DNA from: Acinetobacter pittii
GTDB lineage: Bacteria; Pseudomonadota; Gammaproteobacteria; Pseudomonadales; Moraxellaceae
Assembly: GCF_034067285.1 (NCBI RefSeq)
Contig: NZ_CP139286.1
Coordinates: forward strand, 2,728,001 to 2,792,000
Direction: 5' to 3'
DNA: 64,000 nucleotides
How positions within the stretch are numbered: the stretch's first letter is position 1; the number at the start of each line of letters is the position of its first letter. The notes under the pieces are model-generated. The model saw only the letters and a program-made list of their open reading frames with translations. It was not told the origin of the DNA and did not search any database. Below are positions 1-9,050 of this stretch, in pieces. The translations under genes and the position numbers were made by a program.

Positions 1-1185
1 AATGACAGCGACGGCAGCCAAGAAGGTAATTCCTAAATTAAAACTATGTGTTTGCATCACGATGTAACCGATAAGAACAGGCGCAATTGCACTTGCAAAA
101 TTACCTAACCCGTTAAATATTCCACCTGCAGTCGCCCCTACATTTGAGGTCGTCACTCTTGCAAGCAGAGCAAATACAGCTGCTACTCCAAAACCCCACG
201 CCATCGCGCTTAAAGACATGGCAGCAATAATCAATAATGGCTTGGTCATAATGACCATCACATACATGAAGATGCCCGCGAGTAATAAACCGCTAAATAC
301 TTGAATTGCTCGGCGGCCTAACTTGTCAGATAAAAATGCACCCACCACTTCGCCAATTAACATGGCAATGAATGGAAAGCTTGAATACATCCCAAACTCT
401 TTGAGATTGAATCCTTTGTCTTGCATAAGATAAGAAGGAACCCAGCTATTTAAGCCCCACAAATACGTCATCAATGCAATGTTAAATAGACACACCAACC
501 AGAATGCGCTGTTGCTGAGCAGCAATTTAGTATTGGCAATGTGGCCTTTGAAATTGGTACGTTTACTCTCGCCCTCAATTTCGACAGTTTTCTTGAGTTG
601 TAAGTTACGCAAACCGAAAACAATGCTGAAAATCGCGATTAGCGTTAATCCAGCCATCACAAAGAAAGTGGTATGCCAGTCATGGTGTGCTAAAACATTT
701 GCAGTGATCGGGAACCCAAGGAATGCACCAATCGGCGTTCCAAGTAAGAACATGGTTGAAGCACGTGCCTGCTGACGGTCAGTGTAAGTCTGCTTAACAA
801 TGGTGTAAGCCAAGGCAAATAACGGACCTTCTGCTAAACCGAGCAGTACACGTAAAATCAACATGCCTGAATAACTGGTGGTGAACCCCATGCAAAACAT
901 GAGTAAGCCCCACGATGTTACGCTCCAGAACAGCATTTTCTTTGGGTTAAAGATGTCACCCAAAAAGCTTAGAAAGACTGACGAAAAACCATAAGCAAGT
1001 AAGAAACTTGTCATGAGCCATCCGAGCTTGGCCTTATCTTCAGCAATTCCCATTGCACTTTGAAAATGAGGATCTGAAAATAAAACCGCAATACTAATCT
1101 TGTCAAAAAATGCCAGTACCACACACACCATAAGGACAAAAGCAGGTACCCAATGCTTCAATCCACTTTTTTCTTCATTACTCAT
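1..1185 (-). CDS. MFS transporter, ACS-type, 3' end cut by window edge
   Basis: This is an inner-membrane major facilitator carrier, probably importing the organic acid degraded by the adjacent Rieske operon. The frame is open for 395 codons from an ATG at 1185 to the window edge, so the C-terminus is missing. GAAGGAA lies about 8 nt upstream of that ATG; the ATG at 1192 stops after four codons. Visible are a short hydrophilic N-terminus (MSNEEKSGLKHW), successive hydrophobic helices, and a cytoplasmic loop with DKLGRRA typical of MFS proteins. It is the last visible gene of the minus-strand operon, 42 nt after the ferredoxin reductase. The family resembles anion:cation symporters, but the substrate cannot be read from sequence. 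Confidence 0.85.
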   Translation of the reverse strand, partial: MSNEEKSGLKHWVPAFVLMVCVVLAFFDKISIAVLFSDPHFQSAMGIAEDKAKLGWLMTSFLLAYGFSSVFLSFLGDIFNPKKMLFWSVTSWGLLMFCMGFTTSYSGMLILRVLLGLAEGPLFALAYTIVKQTYTDRQQARASTMFLLGTPIGAFLGFPITANVLAHHDWHTTFFVMAGLTLIAIFSIVFGLRNLQLKKTVEIEGESKRTNFKGHIANTKLLLSNSAFWLVCLFNIALMTYLWGLNSWVPSYLMQDKGFNLKEFGMYSSFPFIAMLIGEVVGAFLSDKLGRRAIQVFSGLLLAGIFMYVMVIMTKPLLIIAAMSLSAMAWGFGVAAVFALLARVTTSNVGATAGGIFNGLGNFASAIAPVLIGYIVMQTHSFNLGITFLAAVAVI

Positions 1186-1227
1186 GTGTCATTCCTTCGA
1201 TTTGGTAATGAGAACCAGATTTAATGT

Positions 1228-2439
1228 TTACGGTTTTAACTTCATGACATTAAATTCAGAATCTGCTAACAGTTTTGGATCTAAAACGGTGTTGGCTTGC
1301 ATCCAACGTTTTGCCAGTTTGATCAGTTTAGAATCATTAATGGCAATCATATTGAGCAAACGATTTTCATGATCCAGATATAAATAGCTCACCTGATCTT
1401 CACCGCCTTGGCGAATCACCAATTCTTTGGTTTTTTCAGGCTGATAAGTCCCTAAAATTTGAATATTGAAGTGATATTGATCAGACCAAAGCCATGGAAT
1501 ATCGCTATATTCAGTTTCAATTCCGAGCATCGATTTTGCTGCGGCAATCGCCTGATTTTGTGCATTTGCCCAAGACTGAATGCAATAACCCAAACCCGGA
1601 TGAATCGCGACATCACCTGCGGCATAGATGTTTTGATCTGAGGTTTGCCCAAAACAATTCACCACAATGCCATCTTTCACATCGAGACCAGCGTGTACAC
1701 CTAACTCTTTGGCAATTTCGGCGCCCGCACCTACTACAACACAGTCAAATAACTGACTATTTTGAGGATGATTCACCACTTCAACTTTTTGATTAGGCGC
1801 TTCAACCAAATGAAGGCTCTTACTGTCTAAGTGAATTTTTGTGCCTTGGGTCTCATGCATATTTTTTAAAAATGCAGAAACTTCCGGACTCACACTTCTT
1901 GCGCATAAACGGTCACCATATTCAAAAATATGAACATCTTTACCTTGCTTACGTGCAGTTGCAGCAATTTCTAAACCAATCCAGCCACCGCCGATCACAG
2001 CGACATTTTTTGCATTCTTTAAAATTTCAGCCAAACGTTCACAGTCATGCACATTGCGTAAGGTCACAACATTAGGAATAAACTGCCATGTATTGACCGG
2101 TACACGTGCACGGCTTCCGGTTGCAATCAGCAATTTGTCATATGGCAAAATCTGGCCACTTTCTAAATGAACCTGTTTTTGCTCACGGTCGACTTTTGTT
2201 GCAATTTCCGGTTTATGCCATTGAACGTTGAACTCTTGAACCTGTTCAGGAGAGAATAGATTCAAACTTTCATAAGTTGCTTCTTTTGAAAGTACTTGCT
2301 TAGACAGTGGCGGACGCTCATAAAACACTTGATCTTCATTTGAAACCACGTGAATTTCGCCCACATACCCATTTTGACGTAAGGTACTTACTGCCCAACC
2401 CGCTGCCTGTCCGGCACCTACAATTACGATCTTTTCCAT
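1228..2439 (-). CDS. FAD/NAD(P)H-dependent ferredoxin reductase of the Rieske system
   Basis: This flavoprotein should pass electrons from NAD(P)H to the Rieske ferredoxin encoded at the head of the operon. The N-terminus has the FAD-binding Rossmann motif IVGAGQAAG, followed by YERPPLSK as in BphA4/rubredoxin-reductase relatives. A second dinucleotide motif, VIGGGWIGLEIA, lies near residue 150, and the C-terminal FAD motif reads IYAAGDVA. Length (about 403 aa) fits the family. I prefer the ATG at 2439 over that at 2445, because AAGGAAG directly abuts the first ATG but is well spaced from the second. With the oxygenase and ferredoxin it completes a three-component system. Confidence 0.9.
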   Translation of the reverse strand: MEKIVIVGAGQAAGWAVSTLRQNGYVGEIHVVSNEDQVFYERPPLSKQVLSKEATYESLNLFSPEQVQEFNVQWHKPEIATKVDREQKQVHLESGQILPYDKLLIATGSRARVPVNTWQFIPNVVTLRNVHDCERLAEILKNAKNVAVIGGGWIGLEIAATARKQGKDVHIFEYGDRLCARSVSPEVSAFLKNMHETQGTKIHLDSKSLHLVEAPNQKVEVVNHPQNSQLFDCVVVGAGAEIAKELGVHAGLDVKDGIVVNCFGQTSDQNIYAAGDVAIHPGLGYCIQSWANAQNQAIAAAKSMLGIETEYSDIPWLWSDQYHFNIQILGTYQPEKTKELVIRQGGEDQVSYLYLDHENRLLNMIAINDSKLIKLAKRWMQANTVLDPKLLADSEFNVMKLKP

Positions 2440-2467
2440 AGCCATCTTCCTTGTAAAGCAATCCCTG

Positions 2468-3397
2468 TTAAACAGGCTTCACTTGACGGCGGGTTGTGTC
2501 ATCAAGACCACCTTCAATCGCCCATTCGGTGAAAAGCTCTAGACGATGTTCTTCTACACGAGGTTGCCATTCTTCTGTCAAATAATCATCGTTGGTGTAA
2601 TATTCAAATGCACCACCTAATGGTGAGTTGACGTACCAGAAATAAGCAGAAGAAATTGGATGACGTCCCGGCCCAATGAAAGTTGACCATTCCGAGCGAT
2701 TCATATTTAAACCGCCCCCAATTACTTCATGGATATCACGAACAACAAACGCAACGTGATTTAAGCCAGCAGGTTTATTTGGAACACTGAGCAAGAATAA
2801 ATCATGGTGATAACCTTCACCGCGGCAACGTAAGAATGCACCACGATTTTTGTAAGCATCAGATAAATGAAAGCCTACTTTTTCAATATAGAAGTTTTCA
2901 GTTGTTGCCAAATCTGGTGTGAAGAACACCACATGTCCAATCGCAACAGGTTGACCTTTTTCATAGACAGGACTTGCTGCATTCACACGTTGAATATTGC
3001 CGTATTGGTTAATACCTTCCGTTTTAAGTTCTGGTACTTCTTTTACAAAACTTTGTTCAAAACGAATGGTCATGCCATTTGGGTCAAGACACTGAACTGT
3101 ACTTTCAGAACGTTTAAAACCTTCTACATCGGCCAAACGTGCTGATAAGTCTTCGAGGTCTTGTGTGCTTTCAACACCCCACGTGACTTCACGTAAAGTT
3201 GAACCTTGTTCAATGGCAGCAGGCAAACGGTCATCATCACAATTAAATAAATAAATTTTGCTACCGTTTTGAGTCTGGTAAAGATCAGCGCCTTCAATAT
3301 CCGAAGTACTTTGGCTTAAACCAAAATCTGCTAAAAACTTGTTTGAAGCGGCTCTATCTTCAACTCCAAACTTTAAAATCTCGATCCCTGTAATCAT
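2468..3397 (-). CDS. VOC-family extradiol ring-cleavage dioxygenase
   Basis: This is a probable Fe(II) extradiol dioxygenase cleaving a catechol-type intermediate. It has the two-module vicinal-oxygen-chelate architecture of BphC-like enzymes (309 aa). The C-terminal module shows the expected 2-His-1-Glu iron triad: His155 (AIGHVVFF), His214 (GLNHVAFV) and Glu265 (GAFEYY). The N-terminal module (about residues 1-125) lacks these ligands, as in the family. AGGAG precedes the ATG. It lies 11 nt downstream of the SDR and 28 nt upstream of the reductase, so it is co-transcribed. The exact ring substrate is unknown. Confidence 0.85.
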   Translation of the reverse strand: MITGIEILKFGVEDRAASNKFLADFGLSQSTSDIEGADLYQTQNGSKIYLFNCDDDRLPAAIEQGSTLREVTWGVESTQDLEDLSARLADVEGFKRSESTVQCLDPNGMTIRFEQSFVKEVPELKTEGINQYGNIQRVNAASPVYEKGQPVAIGHVVFFTPDLATTENFYIEKVGFHLSDAYKNRGAFLRCRGEGYHHDLFLLSVPNKPAGLNHVAFVVRDIHEVIGGGLNMNRSEWSTFIGPGRHPISSAYFWYVNSPLGGAFEYYTNDDYLTEEWQPRVEEHRLELFTEWAIEGGLDDTTRRQVKPV

Positions 3398-3408
3398 TTG
3401 ACTACTCC

Positions 3409-4173
3409 TTAGTTAAAGACAAAACCGCCATTGACCGGAATATTTTGACCTGTCACAAAAGAGGACAAATCCGACAGTAGATACAATGCTGTTCCATTTA
3501 AATCTTGTGGAAGTTGCTGACGTTGAATCGCTCTTCCGTTTACATATAAATCGTGACGTTCCTGTGGCACATACTCAGTTGCTTCAACCAGAGTAAGGCC
3601 GGGTGACAAGGTGTTAACACAGATATTGAACTGTCCCAACTCTCTTGCCATTGAACGTGTCATGGCAAGAATTGCGCCTTTACTTGCCACATAAGCCATT
3701 AGGTTCGGTGCACCCCAAAGTGCTGTATCGGAAGCAACATTAATAATTTTGCCAGCAGCCGATTGCTTTAAATGGGGAACGCATGCCTTACTAATTAGCC
3801 ATGTGCCTTTCACATTAATATTCATGACCCGATCCCAAAGCTCAGGATCATAATCAATCATATTTTTTCCACCGACATTGGTTGCCAGTGCCGCACAGTT
3901 CACAAGTCCGTCTAGTCCTTGTAATACTTCCACGCTTTTTGCAACCGCATTTTCAATAGAGTCTGCATTGGCAAGGTCAACAGTGACAGCATGAACATTG
4001 AACCCCTGTTTCTGTAACGCTTGTGCTTCTTGTTGTACCAAGTCAGTTAAAATATCTGCCATTACAACTTCAGCACCAGCCTCGGCAATGGCTTGAGCAA
4101 AATCTCGGCCTAAACCACGCGCAGCACCAGTCACTAAAACTTTTTTGCCTTGCAACAACGCTACATTAGCCAT
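3409..4173 (-). CDS. Short-chain dehydrogenase/reductase, probable diol dehydrogenase
   Basis: This is a classical SDR of 254 aa. It has the cofactor motif TGAARGLG near residues 15-22, an NVASD segment carrying the catalytic Ser, and the YVASK catalytic Tyr/Lys pair. In a Rieske operon such an enzyme usually rearomatises a cis-dihydrodiol; that role is inferred from context. The ATG at 4173 is chosen over the upstream 4209 because AGGAAG lies just before it and the protein then starts at the cofactor strand. The start overlaps the oxygenase stop by 8 nt, indicating translational coupling. Confidence 0.85.
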   Translation of the reverse strand: MANVALLQGKKVLVTGAARGLGRDFAQAIAEAGAEVVMADILTDLVQQEAQALQKQGFNVHAVTVDLANADSIENAVAKSVEVLQGLDGLVNCAALATNVGGKNMIDYDPELWDRVMNINVKGTWLISKACVPHLKQSAAGKIINVASDTALWGAPNLMAYVASKGAILAMTRSMARELGQFNICVNTLSPGLTLVEATEYVPQERHDLYVNGRAIQRQQLPQDLNGTALYLLSDLSSFVTGQNIPVNGGFVFN

Positions 4174-5233
4174 GAGCTTCTTCCTGCATCTCGATACGGT
4201 TTGATGCATTTAGTGCAGCAATTTTCTTTAATTGCTTCTCAGCTTCTTTTTTCATTAAACGGCGTAAACGTGCAAGACCAACGTCATGTTGATATAAGAA
4301 TTCTCGCGCACGGGCATTTGGCGCAAGGTTTTCTAAAATAATGCGATCTTGTTCCAATACATCCCAATGCAACTGTTCTAAATGATTGCGATATAAGAAA
4401 CGCCATACATTACGTTGCCAGCCACTAACCTTACGGCAGCGCCAGAAAAATACGCGGGTATTGTTGGCATCAATTGGGGTTGCATAACCCACAATCCAGA
4501 ATTCGCCACCCGGACCAAATTGTTTACGATAAGGAATTGAAAGACGTAACCAGCTTGCACCAGTTGAACCATATTCAACCCAGTCGAAGTTCACACCTGT
4601 TTGGCCTTCTTTTTCGAAAACAAAGCCATTATCGGTTGTACGATGCTTCATCTCTGCAGTACGTTCGCCGTCTGCCATAGAGTGTGAAGTACAGTGCAAA
4701 TAGGTCCCATGCATTGGGTCCATCACGTTATCAATCGCGTATTGATGGTTTACTTTCCAATCTGCTTGGCAAAGGAATGAACTCCACTCTTCGCTTGCAA
4801 GTTGCTCTGGAAACTCAAGCGGTTTTGGCTGTTCATTTGCATCAATACCAAACCAAATGAAAATTGCACCATGTTGCTCAATGACCGGATAGCTCTTTAA
4901 ACATTTAGTACCAGTCATTGGACATTCATGAACGGCTGGTACATCAGCAACTACACCGTCAGCACGAACTTCAACGCCGTGATACCAGCAAGCAACTCGG
5001 TCACCCAAGTTCCAACCCAGTGAAAGACGAGCACCGCGGTGTGGACAGCGATCTTCAAGCGCATGAACTTGACCTTCGGCATCACGCCAAACCACAATAT
5101 TTTCGCCTAAACGGGTAATTCCAACTGGATTAGCTGCGACTTCCCAACTTGCTAAAACCGGGTGCCATTGGTCACGTAAACCAAGTTCTAAATATTCTTC
5201 AGCGCTTTGTGAAGTTGATACGATTGCGTTCAT
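4166..5233 (-). CDS. Rieske non-heme iron oxygenase, alpha subunit
   Basis: This is the terminal oxygenase component. The N-terminal Rieske domain has C63-x-H65 and C82-x2-H85, the ligands of the [2Fe-2S] cluster. The catalytic domain contains DNVMDPMHGTYLH, the Asp bridge and two His ligands of the mononuclear iron. At 355 aa it is shorter than naphthalene or biphenyl dioxygenase alpha subunits and closer to vanillate or dicamba O-demethylase-like alpha-only enzymes. No canonical beta-subunit gene follows; a 99-aa protein precedes it instead. The substrate is presumably an aromatic acid, because ring-cleavage and dehydrogenase genes follow, but this is inference. Confidence 0.9.
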   Translation of the reverse strand: MNAIVSTSQSAEEYLELGLRDQWHPVLASWEVAANPVGITRLGENIVVWRDAEGQVHALEDRCPHRGARLSLGWNLGDRVACWYHGVEVRADGVVADVPAVHECPMTGTKCLKSYPVIEQHGAIFIWFGIDANEQPKPLEFPEQLASEEWSSFLCQADWKVNHQYAIDNVMDPMHGTYLHCTSHSMADGERTAEMKHRTTDNGFVFEKEGQTGVNFDWVEYGSTGASWLRLSIPYRKQFGPGGEFWIVGYATPIDANNTRVFFWRCRKVSGWQRNVWRFLYRNHLEQLHWDVLEQDRIILENLAPNARAREFLYQHDVGLARLRRLMKKEAEKQLKKIAALNASNRIEMQEEAHG

Positions 5234-5249
5234 TTTATTCTTCCCTGAA

Positions 5250-5549
5250 TCAATAACCTAAACGTTGCATTTCTTCTGTAAAGCTTGCAGAAGTCCATTC
5301 ATCACCAGATTCACAGCGGAAACCCTGTTGATTAAGTGCAGAAACAACATCATCTAACTCAGTTGCGCCCGCAGAAAATGCCTGAATCAAGTTCTTTACA
5401 AAATCTTGTTCGTAAAGAGTTGGCTCTTTATAACGTGTCTGCCAAACCAACAATTCAGATTGACCTGGAACTTGAATATTGTTGATACCTGCTTCGGTTG
5501 CTGGCGTTGCATGAATCCAGCTTGCCAACTTTTCATTAAATGTCTTCAT
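5250..5549 (-). CDS. Small protein of the Rieske operon, function unknown
   Basis: This 99-aa acidic soluble protein has no signal peptide or membrane segment. It contains a helical stretch around residues 40-75 (YEQDFVKNLIQAF and ELDDVVSALNQQGF) that could form a small helix-turn-helix-like fold; similar proteins have, as I recall, been annotated as recombinase-like HTH proteins. It sits between the ferredoxin (27 nt gap) and the oxygenase (16 nt gap), with AAGGAAG before the ATG. The position suggests an accessory or structural role with the oxygenase rather than DNA recombination. Confident as a gene, low for function. Confidence 0.7.
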   Translation of the reverse strand: MKTFNEKLASWIHATPATEAGINNIQVPGQSELLVWQTRYKEPTLYEQDFVKNLIQAFSAGATELDDVVSALNQQGFRCESGDEWTSASFTEEMQRLGY

Positions 5550-5576
5550 TGTTCTGCTTCCTTGTACATGTGAGGA

Positions 5577-5882
5577 CTAGAGTTGAATTTGAATATCCTG
5601 TCCTTCAACACGAACTGGGTACGTACATAGGTTTCTACACCCTGGTCCACTTTTTAGCTCACCTGTCTGAATGTCAAAAATTGCTTCATGCAATGGACAT
5701 TCAACAGTCTGATCTTCGATAAATCCTTCGGTTAATAAGGCATACGCATGAGGGCAAACATTTTCGATAGCAAAGTAATTTTCATCGACAAAAAATACGC
5801 CTATTTTTTTCCCTTCAATTTCGATGGCTTTCGGCTCATCTTCGCTAACGTCACCCTGCTGACAAACTGAGATCCAACTCAT
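5577..5882 (-). CDS. Rieske [2Fe-2S] ferredoxin
   Basis: This soluble electron carrier links the reductase to the oxygenase. The Rieske motifs are CPHAYALL (Cys43 and His45 from the chosen start) and ECPLHEAIFD (Cys62 and His65), followed by the typical ratio of beta strands to the C-terminus. The ATG at 5882 is preferred; an upstream in-frame ATG at 5897 adds only MRTQG, and GAGG lies about ten nt before 5882. It is the first gene of the operon, facing a 270-bp divergent control region shared with the IclR gene. Confidence 0.87.
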   Translation of the reverse strand: MSWISVCQQGDVSEDEPKAIEIEGKKIGVFFVDENYFAIENVCPHAYALLTEGFIEDQTVECPLHEAIFDIQTGELKSGPGCRNLCTYPVRVEGQDIQIQL

Positions 5883-6027
5883 ACCTTGCGTCCTCATTTT
5901 GTTTTATATACAAAACATAATTTGATTTTCAAAACACAAGCTAAGCATAATCCTCTTGATCATTTTTTGTCAAAGTAAAAATAAATATAAAATTCATTAA
6001 TTTAGTAAATTTTAAATATTTTGTTAC

Positions 6028-6043
6028 GTTTCAAACTGGAAAC
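6028..6043. promoter_or_regulatory. Candidate IclR operator in the divergent control region
   Basis: An inverted repeat GTTTC-6 nt-GAAAC lies midway between the ferredoxin and IclR starts. IclR-family regulators bind short palindromes between divergent genes, so this is a candidate site. It is short and in AT-rich DNA, so chance occurrence is possible. Confidence 0.3.
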
Positions 6044-6155
6044 AAAGTTTTAAATATAAAAATTGTTTTATGCATTTTTAACAATTACAATGGTTATAAA
6101 ATAAAGCAGCATGCCCCAAATTGAACCTTGTTTTATTTATAGGAAAAAGACACGA

Positions 6156-6968
6156 ATGAGCCTAGCGATTGAAGAAGATTCTCAAGAATCAGAAACAACA
6201 AAAAATGATGATCGATATTTAGTACCCGGACTTGTGCGGGGTTTAGCTATCTTGCAAGCATTTAACCAACAAGCGCAAGAAATGACAATTACAGAAATCG
6301 CTGAAATTTTAGAAGTGAACCGTTCTAGTGCATTTCGTCTGATCTATACACTGGAATCTTGTGGTTATTTAAGAAAAGCATCTCAAAAAACTTATGCTCT
6401 CGATTCTAAAGTGATGGAACTTGGTTTTAACAGTTTATCTAAACTTTCATTACTCGATTTATCGACACCTTTAATGAAAGAACTACGTGATCAAACCAAA
6501 CTTGCGGTGCATCTTTCAATTTTAGAAGGTACTCATATTGTCTTTGTAAATAACATTCAGTCGATGGGAACATTTACGAGTAACATTAGCTTAGGCACCC
6601 GCTGGCCTGCTCATGCCACCGTGATTGGTCAAATGTTACTGTCTGATTTACCTGAAACAGAAGTACGTCAGCGTTACCGTAACTTTAGCGATTGGGATAG
6701 TTTCTCTGACCTGACGCCAACCAATTTAAAAGCTTTATTGCAAAGGCTGTCGTACGTAAAAACTCAAAAAACCATGGTGAGTTGGGGTCATTATAATCAT
6801 GATATGGCAGCTTGCGCGGCGCCTATTTTTAAACAGTCAAATGGTAAAATGGTCGCTGTTATTTCTGTAAGTTGCCCAATTACCACTTACGATGAAAGAA
6901 CATTCAAAGAAGATATTGCAAGTCTTGTTATTGAAACCGCAAATAAAATTTCCAAATTTATTTATTAA
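6156..6968 (+). CDS. IclR-family transcriptional regulator
   Basis: This is the probable regulator of the divergent Rieske operon. The N-terminal winged HTH (about residues 20-85: LVRGLAILQAF, EIAEILEVNRSSAFRLIYTL) is followed by the IclR effector-binding domain (GTRWPAHATVIGQMLLS, and the C-terminal AVISVSCPITTY). The start at 6156 is chosen because AGGAAAAAG lies six nt upstream; an in-frame ATG at 6111 has no good site. This gives 270 aa, within the family range. The effector is presumably the pathway substrate. A clear terminator follows the stop. Confidence 0.88.
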   Translation: MSLAIEEDSQESETTKNDDRYLVPGLVRGLAILQAFNQQAQEMTITEIAEILEVNRSSAFRLIYTLESCGYLRKASQKTYALDSKVMELGFNSLSKLSLLDLSTPLMKELRDQTKLAVHLSILEGTHIVFVNNIQSMGTFTSNISLGTRWPAHATVIGQMLLSDLPETEVRQRYRNFSDWDSFSDLTPTNLKALLQRLSYVKTQKTMVSWGHYNHDMAACAAPIFKQSNGKMVAVISVSCPITTYDERTFKEDIASLVIETANKISKFIY

Positions 6969-6994
6969 AAAAAGCGACGTTAAGTCGCTTTTTT
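6967..6994 (+). terminator. Rho-independent terminator after the IclR gene
   Basis: A hairpin GCGAC/GTCGC (6974-6978 and 6984-6988), extended by A/T pairs and followed by a T run, begins at the IclR stop codon. Confidence 0.85.
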
Positions 6995-7014
6995 ATGAAA
7001 GTTTATTTTATAAA

Positions 7015-7314
7015 TTAGAAGTTACTTTCAAATACTTTCCCATTCATATCCTGAAAAACAAGTATCAAATGATGCTCTTTAATATCAAACTTTAAATACT
7101 GCTTTTTAAACTGAATAATTGCATAAAACTCTTCAGCACCATCATCTAAGCCAGTGGCAGAAATCTGGCTGCCTTGTGGAAAATCTGTGAGCCACGCGGC
7201 ATTATAAAAATCAGATACCGAATTAAATTCACAATACTGTTTTGGCTCTGCCATTATTTTTGCAGCAATTTGATCAAACTGTTGTTGTTTATAAATATCT
7301 AAGCTTAACAGCAT
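7015..7314 (-). CDS. Hypothetical protein, 99 aa
   Basis: This is a soluble, acidic-to-neutral small protein with no signal peptide, no cysteine pair and no recognised motif. The C-terminal half alternates hydrophobic residues (FYAIIQFKKQYLKFDI, HHLILVFQD), suggesting a beta-rich fold. It lies 14 nt downstream of pnuC on the same strand and is therefore probably co-transcribed with it. I do not recognise the family. The coding call rests on the tight spacing and plausible composition. Confidence 0.65.
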   Translation of the reverse strand: MLLSLDIYKQQQFDQIAAKIMAEPKQYCEFNSVSDFYNAAWLTDFPQGSQISATGLDDGAEEFYAIIQFKKQYLKFDIKEHHLILVFQDMNGKVFESNF

Positions 7315-7328
7315 GATCGCTCTCCAAA

Positions 7329-7910
7329 TTAAAGCTGGTTTGAGGCCAAAAGCTGTTTCTTTTTAACCTTTTCCCATTGATACCAACCATAAGCTGCCAT
7401 CAATACAAATGCTGCATACAAAGCGGCTGTTAAAAATAAATCTTTATAGATAAACATCCCGACATAAATAATATCGACAAATACCCAAAGCATCCAAGTC
7501 GCAATATGCTTTCGACTCGTCCAATAGGTTGCGAGCAAACTAAATGCTGCAAGCTGTGAGTCGAGCATCGGCACCGCTGCATCGGTAAAGTTTTTAAGAA
7601 TTAAACCAAACAGTAAGCCCCCTACCGCGGCAATGACCATTTGGATGATAGCGGTTTGAACCGCAATAGGTTCAATTCGAATGTCATGATCTTGCTGCTT
7701 TCCCTTAAGCCAGTAGTAAAAGCCATAAAAATTGACGACCATAAAAAAGAACTGCAAAATTGTTTCGCCATATAGCTTAAATTCGTAAAACAAATAGGCA
7801 TATAAAACAAAAGCAAAGAAATTAAACAGCCAACACCACATATTACGGATGACAGTTAATCCGACTCCAATCAGGCTAATCAAGACCGCGAAAATTTCTA
7901 GAGGTGACAT
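7329..7910 (-). CDS. pnuC: Nicotinamide riboside transporter PnuC
   Basis: This inner-membrane facilitator imports nicotinamide riboside for NAD synthesis. The protein is 193 aa with about seven hydrophobic helices. The PnuC-typical start contains LISLIGVGLTVIRN and WCWLFNFFAFVLYAYLF, and a central NFYGFYYWLKG matches the family WxxW/YW region. A C-terminal YGWYQWEKVKKKQ tail is cytoplasmic. It is followed by the small hypothetical gene. No NAD-related riboswitch was recognised upstream (7911-8158 is AT-rich). Confidence 0.88.
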   Translation of the reverse strand: MSPLEIFAVLISLIGVGLTVIRNMWCWLFNFFAFVLYAYLFYEFKLYGETILQFFFMVVNFYGFYYWLKGKQQDHDIRIEPIAVQTAIIQMVIAAVGGLLFGLILKNFTDAAVPMLDSQLAAFSLLATYWTSRKHIATWMLWVFVDIIYVGMFIYKDLFLTAALYAAFVLMAAYGWYQWEKVKKKQLLASNQL

Positions 7911-8158
7911 AAAAGAAGCTGCTTATTGAGATCAATTTGACAAGGTATTATGAGAAAAATATGCAGTTAAGCAAACTGCTAATTTAAATAAATCATGGAA
8001 ATTCACATGGCATGAGGATTTATATTTTTTAAATCACATCAATTTATTTCGATACATAGATAAAAGAAACTCTTATCAATTCATCAACAAATTGTATTTG
8101 ATCGTTTTTAAATGAATGTTTAAAAGATAATTAAAGACAAATAAAAGAGCGTGAAAAT

Positions 8159-8947
8159 ATGTCAAATCAAGAAGGAAAAGTCAGCCGTGAAACTCGCGGA
8201 CATATTTTTTTAATTGGTTTAGATCGGGCAGCAAAACGTAATGCCTTTGATAGCCACATGATTAAAGACCTATCTCAAGCCCTGACAGAATATGAAAATA
8301 ATGATGCGCTTCGCTGTGCAGTTATTTTTGCTCATGGGGACCATTTTACTGCTGGTTTAGATTTAGTTGAGTTACAGCCTAAACTTGCTACGGGTGTTTT
8401 TGATTTTAAAGATGATGAGATTAACCCATGGGGTACAGTTGGGCAAAAACTGAGTAAACCTTTGATTGTTGCAGTACAAGGCTATTGTTATACCGCTGGT
8501 ATCGAACTCTTTCTCAATGCAGACATTGCTTTAGCAAGTGAAAATACTCAGTTTGCACAGATGGAAGTTCAACGTGGCATCTTACCTTTTGGCGGAGCTA
8601 CTGCACGATTTACTCAAGCCGCGGGTTGGGCAAAAGCCATGCGTTATTTACTCACTGGCGACTCTTTTGATGCCCAAGCAGCTTTTGATATGAACCTGAT
8701 TACAGAAATATGTCCAGAAGGCTCTCAGCTCAACCGTGCAATAGAAATTGCTGAACACATCGCTCAAGCTGCACCACTTGCGGTAAAAGCGACGCTCGCT
8801 TCTGCTCGTGAAGCCATGAATGAGGGTTATGAAACGGCATTTAGCCAACTACAGAGTCATCTTCAACCTTTGCTCACCACAGAAGATGCTCAAGAAGGTG
8901 TTTTTGCCATGTTGCAAAAAAGACCTCCTGTTTTTAAAGGTAAATGA
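8159..8947 (+). CDS. Enoyl-CoA hydratase/isomerase (crotonase) family protein
   Basis: This 262-aa protein has the crotonase fold and acts on an acyl-CoA. Oxyanion-hole segments are visible: HFTAGLDL (Ala65-Gly66) and YTAGIELFLNADIALA (Ala113-Gly114), with Glu116 at the position of one catalytic acid. The later region MEVQRGILPFGGATARF matches the family Glu/Gly stretch. It stands alone between pnuC and pga, so its pathway is unclear; it may be a generic enoyl-CoA hydratase or a side-chain degrading enzyme. The ribosome-binding site is weak (AAGAG). Confidence 0.85.
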   Translation: MSNQEGKVSRETRGHIFLIGLDRAAKRNAFDSHMIKDLSQALTEYENNDALRCAVIFAHGDHFTAGLDLVELQPKLATGVFDFKDDEINPWGTVGQKLSKPLIVAVQGYCYTAGIELFLNADIALASENTQFAQMEVQRGILPFGGATARFTQAAGWAKAMRYLLTGDSFDAQAAFDMNLITEICPEGSQLNRAIEIAEHIAQAAPLAVKATLASAREAMNEGYETAFSQLQSHLQPLLTTEDAQEGVFAMLQKRPPVFKGK

Positions 8948-9012
8948 TACCTACTCAAGCACTGTGCTCTACAGTTTAAAAACTAAGGTTAGACCTAAAT
9001 TAGCTTAGAAAA

Positions 9013-9036
9013 AAGCCCACTTAACGTGGGCTTCCT
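9013..9036. terminator. Terminator between the crotonase gene and pgaD
   Basis: A hairpin AAGCCCAC/GTGGGCTT (9013-9020 and 9026-9033) lies between convergent genes with T-rich DNA on the plus side and A-rich DNA before it. It could work in both directions. Confidence 0.75.
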
Positions 9037-9050
9037 TTTATGGGTAATCG

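Noticed and set aside
479..775. Plus-strand frame inside the first MFS gene
   Set aside because: It is a shadow of the minus-strand transporter with no ribosome site or sensible composition.
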